Positions 58,327 to 64,000 of a stretch of DNA of 64,000 nucleotides are shown piece after piece. Source of the DNA: Galbula dea (Eukaryota; Chordata; Aves; Piciformes; Galbulidae); assembly GCA_013399015.1 (NCBI GenBank), contig VWZX01002701.1:1-64000 (forward strand), written 5' to 3'. The notes under the pieces were generated by a model. That model did no database searches, was not told the origin of the DNA, and saw only the letters and a program-made list of their open reading frames with translations. The first letter of the stretch is position 1, and each line of letters begins with the position of its first letter. The translations under genes and the position numbers were made by a program.

Positions 58327-61039
58327 TAATGAAGAGAAAGCTAAAATCCACCTCATTCCAGGCTGCCTCACCAAACTAGGAATTCAGGCCCTGTTAATTG
58401 GCATGGAACACAACTCTTTGGAAGCCCTGTGTGAAGTGGCACATACCTATTTCCTTCCCCTTGACTTCCTTGGTAAGGAGGAGCAGTTCCGCCACATGAG
58501 GGGACACACAGCCTTCCTCCTGCGAGTCCAAACTCTCTGCTCAGGGATGGCTTCAGTCTCCTCTTCAGTAGGCCAGATCACTTGATACTCTCCTTGCTTC
58601 CACAATAACTCTGAGGAAAGCATTGAAAAGATTATTTTAACCAGCAGATGAGCCCCTAGAAATAATAAACCTCGCTCTGTATTTCAGATTTGGCTTTTGC
58701 AGCCTGTGTTCTCCCAGAGCCCAACAATTCTGACCCCTTTAGGATGAAAGAACCCTCCTGTCCCTAGCAATCCACTCCAGCTGCTGCTTTAATCATGACA
58801 ACTTCTGCTCCAAGACTAAATGCTGCCAAGTAAATGCTCTGTCCCATCTGTGCCTCCAAGTGAAACAGTGACTAAAACTTGCTAATTAACTTCATTGTTT
58901 TATTTTTTTGCTAAGAAGGAAAGCTGCAGCACAGATGATGATCCCCAGTGCTTATGGCTCCTTTTCCAGTGGTGCTGTGTATTTCAGACACTATCAGCAG
59001 AAATCCTTTGATGGGAGGTGATATAGTTAAACCCTTACATATCAACTTCAAGAAATTATGCCTCAGAAATGGTGATGAGAATGATCAGTATAGGAATATT
59101 AGCTTTATTTTACAGACTGGGATAGCAAGGGGAAGGAGAGAAATCTGACCAAGTACATGCCAGAACTATATTGCAGAGTACAGCTCTAATTCCCAAAACA
59201 TTCTTTAATTACATTACTTTTCTCTTTTAGAAAATGAAGCACTAAAGAAACTTTAACCATTGAGGGGAAAACCAGAAGAACCTAGAAAAATGTGTAGTTA
59301 GGCATGTTATTGAAGAAGCAGTTAAATCTACTCCTGAAAGTGTCCCAAAGAATAAAGCAGAGCATGCAGAAGTGGAACATACTTGTGGACTCACTGTGCT
59401 TATACTTGAAGGGCAAGCAACTAAAAGAGACCTAGTGAAATTAAAAATATTCATGGAGACATATAATTTAACTTAATTTCCTGGAATGTTGCAAAAAAAC
59501 CCCAAGTGAACAGATGTAGTGAAGGAATGTAGATGTGGATACTTCTGTCTCTGTCTTATTATGGCACACATCCACACCCAGCAAAAATTATCTGCCATCT
59601 GCACCTTAAATACTTGAGGTGTCAACAGCAATTTCAAGGCACATGAACAATATCTAAGTGGAGAACAAGGCTGTGTTGTGTGGTATGGCCCTTCAAGATG
59701 GTGGCTGAAAAAAACATCTCATGTCAAATTCTTAACTGGTGACTTAGCTGGAGAGGGATATATTGAAAACAGCTGCCAGCAAATATGCAGTAAGGAACCT
59801 TTAAACCAGGCAAGAAGATAGCAGATAACTGGAGCAAATTCTAGCCTCTTATCCCAGTGTTGCACAACACAAGTGAAGGATTCCTTGTCCCCCTCAGACC
59901 AATATCATCAGTGACTCTTCTTATTTTTTTCCCCTCTAAACTGAAGTTGCCCTAAGCAACTCTTTTTATTAGAGCATAAAAAGGCTTTTATTATGCAATA
60001 TGATGCTGCCCTTCCACCCAAAGATTTCTTTTGTCTCAACTGGAAAAATCTAAGGGGAGGGGGGAGGGAATATGTTTATTTTTTTTACAGAAAGATACAA
60101 CCCAGCTTGAGATTCTGCCTCTCTGCCTCACAGATTTTCTCAACAGACAAACTCAATCTGTGCAAGTTTAACTCCCTCAAAGGTTCAAGGAAGTAATTCT
60201 GTATGCAGCCATTTCACACAGATTCACTTCACAGCAACACAAGCTGCTTCTGCTGTTCTGGTGAAGGGAGGGCACAGTTTACACTGAATCCTGCTATTTT
60301 TAGTGTGGATCTAGAGTAGGAATCAGCCTGGAAATCCAAAACAAAAGGTGGACTCAGCTACAAGAGGAAGATACTGAGCTATAATATGAAGATATTCTGG
60401 CTAACAATTTCACTTTCTTTAAATACCAAGAGCTAGCAGTAAGCTTGTTTTTTTTCCAGTTTTATCCCATTATTTTTACTTCACAAAGAAAATCTTGTGC
60501 TTCTAACTCAAGTGGCAGCATTCCTGGAATCTGCTTTCAGAGTGAGCTGGAAACCCAGGGCAGAGCCAGTGAGTTAACTTCTCCAGGTAATGACACCCAA
60601 AACTGAACAGGGCACTCAGTACCAAAGCCCATGTGTAATTTATTTGGACATCAAATTCTATTTGTGTTAGGCTCTCCCAGCAATTGCAGTTATTGGTGTG
60701 CCAAAGATGGAAATTAGTGAGATGCACTGGAAAAGTTGTTATGACAGAGATGGAAGGGAATGGGAAGAGATTCTGTAGACATTTTAAACAGATGTATTTG
60801 GGGGCTAACCTGAATTTATTATGATGGATAAGGCTGAATTCAGACTACCAACAACTCTGCAAAACCCTACTGCATTATGGATTGGATGCTGCACCCTTCA
60901 TGACCACAAAGCCTCAGGAACACCTTACTTTTCAGGTGGACAATTCAGTTTTTGACCAATTCTGTTCCACTGAACCACTGTGAGGTAATTTCCCAGGCTG
61001 AACTGATTTTGCAGGTTGTTCCTAAGCATTGTAGGTCTA

Positions 61040-61157
61040 TCATAGAATCACAGACTGAGTCACACAAGGATTTGGGTTGGAAAGGACCTTAAAATACCAT
61101 CTAGATCCAACCCCTTTGCCACGGGTGTGGTCACCTTCCACTAGCTCAAGTTGCTCT
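61040..61157 (-). mobile_element. CR1 3' end fragment in the AMOT 5' intron
   Basis: tcatagaatcacagactgag, gggttggaaaggaccttaaa, ccaacccctttgccacggg: reversed CR1 end. A small duplication or insertion (gtcacacaaggattt) interrupts the tail. Confidence 0.85.
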
Positions 61158-63615
61158 TATCTTACTACTTTATTCTACCTTCTAGTCTGAAATATTCATG
61201 GTAACTTTAGCTCTGCATGTTCTTGAGTGAACCATCAGAGTCCAGAAGTGGTAGAACTAACTAACACAGGAATTGCAAATAGTGTTGCACATAAGCATGC
61301 TGAGACCAAGGATGGGCACAAAAAGGGAGGCTGCACAGGTACTGTTGAAGGAAGAAAAGACCCATGTTTGCAGGGCATCATGTGAAAACTCAGCAGCTGA
61401 GGCTTCTGTCTTAAACACCATGCCATTATGCACAGGAACTTTGCCAGTCCCTTCTGAGGAAGAAAGATGAATGAAGAATTTTAAATGACACCACTGCCAG
61501 GCTGCAAGGAACCAAGGCAGGACATTTCTGTACAGCATGCAAATATTTTTCAGCATTATAAAAATAAACAAGCTTAGACAAGTGAGCTACTCACCACAGT
61601 TTGATGAGTGGCTATAATGCTATAGCTCAATTAACCTGCATGGAGCAATAATAACCTCACAAGCAAGGGGAAGCATCTTTCTTTAGCTTGTGAAACTAAG
61701 AGGAATGCAAGAGTCCTTCTGAGGACAGCCTGTACATACTTGCCTAGAATTACTGCTTAGCCAAGAAGCTAATTAGCTTACACATCAGGTGGGATGAGAA
61801 CAGGTTCACCACCTCAAAAGGGCTGGAGTACAGTTAAGCACTTTCAGTTTTACTACCAAATTTCATGTCACTCACACACAAAACAATCCAGTGACAGACT
61901 TCAAACTCAAGCAGGAAATTCTGCTATGTTATTCTGTGTTTTCCTTAGAAGATGTGCATGTGATACTGCTTATCCAGGTTGGCAACAGGTGATGGAATGC
62001 CATCAGGTAGATGAAGACTTTGGTTGTTGTTGTTTTTTAGGTGCAGACTTGTCTCCAGGCGTACCTGCACACTGTAATAGAGGAGGGGAACCCGAAACAG
62101 AGATAGTACAGCAAGGGCAGGCTGTGAAGTCCCCAAGCAGCTACAGAAAGCAGCTCACCTGCTGAGTCACCCACTGTTTGATGCAAATACACCTCTGCCA
62201 CATGGCCTACGCAAAGCCCAGCAGGCTGATCACCTGATCCTGCAAAACTCATTTAACACGGTCTGTGAGACCACTGGAAACGTGGCTGCTCTGCACACAC
62301 ACTCCCTTTGAAGTGGCTAGGAGCACCAGGGCGAGGTCCAAAATGATTTAATGAAGAGTGCAGGTTATCACTGAATGCTCTTTGTTTCATTTCAGCCCTA
62401 TCCAAGGAGCAGGAAAGGAGAGAACACACAGTAAGACACGCTCCGGGAGAATGAAGGTTCTTAGCGTTTGGTGTCAACACCCAACCCTGCAATGAGACTC
62501 ACAACAGAGCTGTGATAGCATTTTAGCACCTGCTCCTAACCAAAAGTGGGTTTCAGAAGCCAACCATAAACACTTCCTCAGCTTTCATTCAACCACCCCA
62601 TCCCTGCTGGCCTCCATCTGCCAGCTGCGTGGCTCAGGTGATCTTGCAGGGTGGCACTAAGCAGGTGCATGGAGCAGGGCCAACATTACTCATCTTCATA
62701 CCAGAAGGACAGAGTCACTGGGCAAACAAGAAAAACTTCCTTCTTTTAACTAAAAACAAGAACAATGTTACCTGGAGGGGTGCAAATAATACACATACCC
62801 ATAATATTAGATCACCAGGCAATTATAGCAAGAAGCCACCAGAACACCCAAAGATCACTGACAGTTCTAACTCTCCGAGCCAAACCGAGTCCACCTTCAG
62901 CGAGGACCAGAGTGCATCACTGAGAGACACTAACCATTCTCCACAAACACTCATGGTATTGGGATCTGGCCACAAAACAGCACAAGAAAGCCTGGCAGAG
63001 CTGAAGAAACAGCAGCAAGTCACTTGGTCTGGCTTGAGATACCCAAGTCAAGACATTCAGAAAGGGAAGACCACCTCTGCCCAACATCTCGAAGGAAAAA
63101 AAATGAAAAGACCTCACTTGACCTTTCAATTACTGCTCCCTCACTATAAAGCATCAATTTCTTCACAGGGAAGTAGCTATAATCTTCAGCAACACAATTT
63201 AGGTTTTATATTACAAAGGGGAAAGAAACAAGAGAAGAATAAACACTTTCAGAGCCTGGTATAAGCAGATATGCTTCATGGCTTTTAAGCCTTTTGATAA
63301 GAATGCTATGGAATTTCAAGCTGCTCCACAAAATTTCCAAAGTCAGAGGGTCAGGAGGATTTATTCCCAAGATACTGGCCTAATAACAAAACCAGTCTAG
63401 GTGTATTCATCCAGCTGGTCTTCTTGGGAATATTTCTACGTGAATACATCACACCATTCAGTTTCCTAATCTGTTAGGCAGCACTACTCACACATCTGCA
63501 GAGATACAGCCCTTTAGTGGCCTGTACTGCAGTTTCTGCATATTTAGTGAAACACTAATTCCAGCACAGGCAACAGAAGCCCTGCTACCAACTTCATAAA
63601 AGGCCAAGATCTCAC

Positions 63616-63900
63616 CTTTGAGACGCTGTCTTGATAAAACCAGATCAAGCTTACACCACGTCAGGTCTCATTTCAGAGTGCTGCCTCCCAGTGCATACCC
63701 AGCAAGATTCATCTGCTTCATACTTCAGAGATTTCCAGTCATTATCCTTGGAGAACTGAGGAATTGTTGTAAACTCAAGCTCCAATTTTAATTCAACATC
63801 AAGTTTTGTTTTGTCTTTTAAGAAAGCTCCACTTCTTGCTGCTGTGCTGCTGCTGCTGCTAGCGCTCCGGCAGCGCCCTGCTTCTGTCGTCAGCAGCCCC
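63616..63900 (-). other. Candidate non-coding 5' exon, possibly of AMOT
   Basis: On the minus strand a strong donor, AAAG|GTGAGATC, sits at 63616/63615. Upstream of it the sequence carries a small cluster of CpGs (about 63858-63895) and a CTG/CAG-type triplet run, unlike the CpG-poor surroundings. It lies upstream of the AMOT coding exon 1 acceptor at 56777, which must receive a 5' exon from above. The frame is open for about 85 codons but has no ATG start, so I do not call it coding. The upper boundary is unknown. Confidence 0.2.
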
Positions 63901-64000
63901 TGTCCCACAACTATCCCAAGTATGCCTCAGCACCATTTTCATTGCATTGTGTGGTTTCTCCATTCCTTCACTGATTTAGTCCAGGCCTCTCCTCAGGGCT

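Larger units (their letters stand above)
56778..63615 (-). other. AMOT: 5' intron of AMOT upstream of the start-codon exon
   Basis: The acceptor before 56777 shows that a non-coding exon lies further upstream. The interval holds two CR1 fragments (58077-58326 and 61040-61157). The rest, including 56.8-58.0, 58.4-61.0 and 61.2-63.6 kb, shows no coding homology; the 211-codon plus-strand open frame near 62.6-63.3 kb has no recognisable family. The upper boundary depends on the uncertain candidate exon. Confidence 0.6.

Noticed and set aside
62629..63264. 211-codon plus-strand open frame with Lys/Gln/Ser-rich composition
   Set aside because: No family match and no gene context; it lies in the AMOT 5' intron, where AT-poor stretches leave frames open by chance. 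Cross-species codon conservation would be needed to reopen it.
1..64000. CRISPR arrays, tRNA or rRNA genes, operons
   Set aside because: No regularly spaced direct repeats, no cloverleaf with A/B boxes and no rRNA sequence seen; the DNA is vertebrate.

Overview
The window is bird genomic DNA. The evidence is about 25 fragments of the CR1 LINE retrotransposon, roughly 6.9 kb or 11% of the window, in avian-type versions with 3' tails such as ATTCTATGATTCTATG or ATTCTGTGATTCTGTG. It also holds one large multi-exon vertebrate gene. There is no bacterial, plasmid or phage architecture, and single-frame ORFs are mostly noise.

The only gene supported at protein level is AMOT (angiomotin), on the minus strand. 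I reconstructed 11 coding exons between 56730 (ATG) and 23730 (last base of TGA). Every junction is GT-AG, the phases agree across all introns, and the joined frame gives 911 residues. The product carries three L/PPxY motifs (YAP/TAZ and NEDD4-type WW-domain ligands), the LATS-type site HVRSLS, a long coiled-coil (ACCH) region split over exons 2-9, and the C-terminal PDZ ligand EYLI. The methionine that starts the short p80 isoform in mammals is conserved in exon 2. Relative to mammalian p130 the protein is shorter, because the Ala/Pro-rich block near the C-terminus and the Gln/His-rich run in exon 2 are nearly absent.

Layout. 1-18.4 kb is intergenic DNA downstream of AMOT, about one fifth of it CR1, including an unusual 5' CR1 piece encoding part of the ORF1 esterase (14.3-14.8 kb) and an AT-rich stretch dense in homeodomain-type TAATTA/CAATTA motifs (15.57-15.74 kb). 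18.4-23.7 kb is CR1-free and probably includes a long AMOT 3' UTR whose end I could not fix. 23.7-56.8 kb is the AMOT coding region with introns up to 11.7 kb. 56.8-64 kb is the 5' intron plus, at the very edge, a weakly supported candidate non-coding 5' exon. AMOT itself links cell junctions, F-actin and Hippo/YAP signalling. No second gene, RNA gene or novel multi-gene system could be supported.
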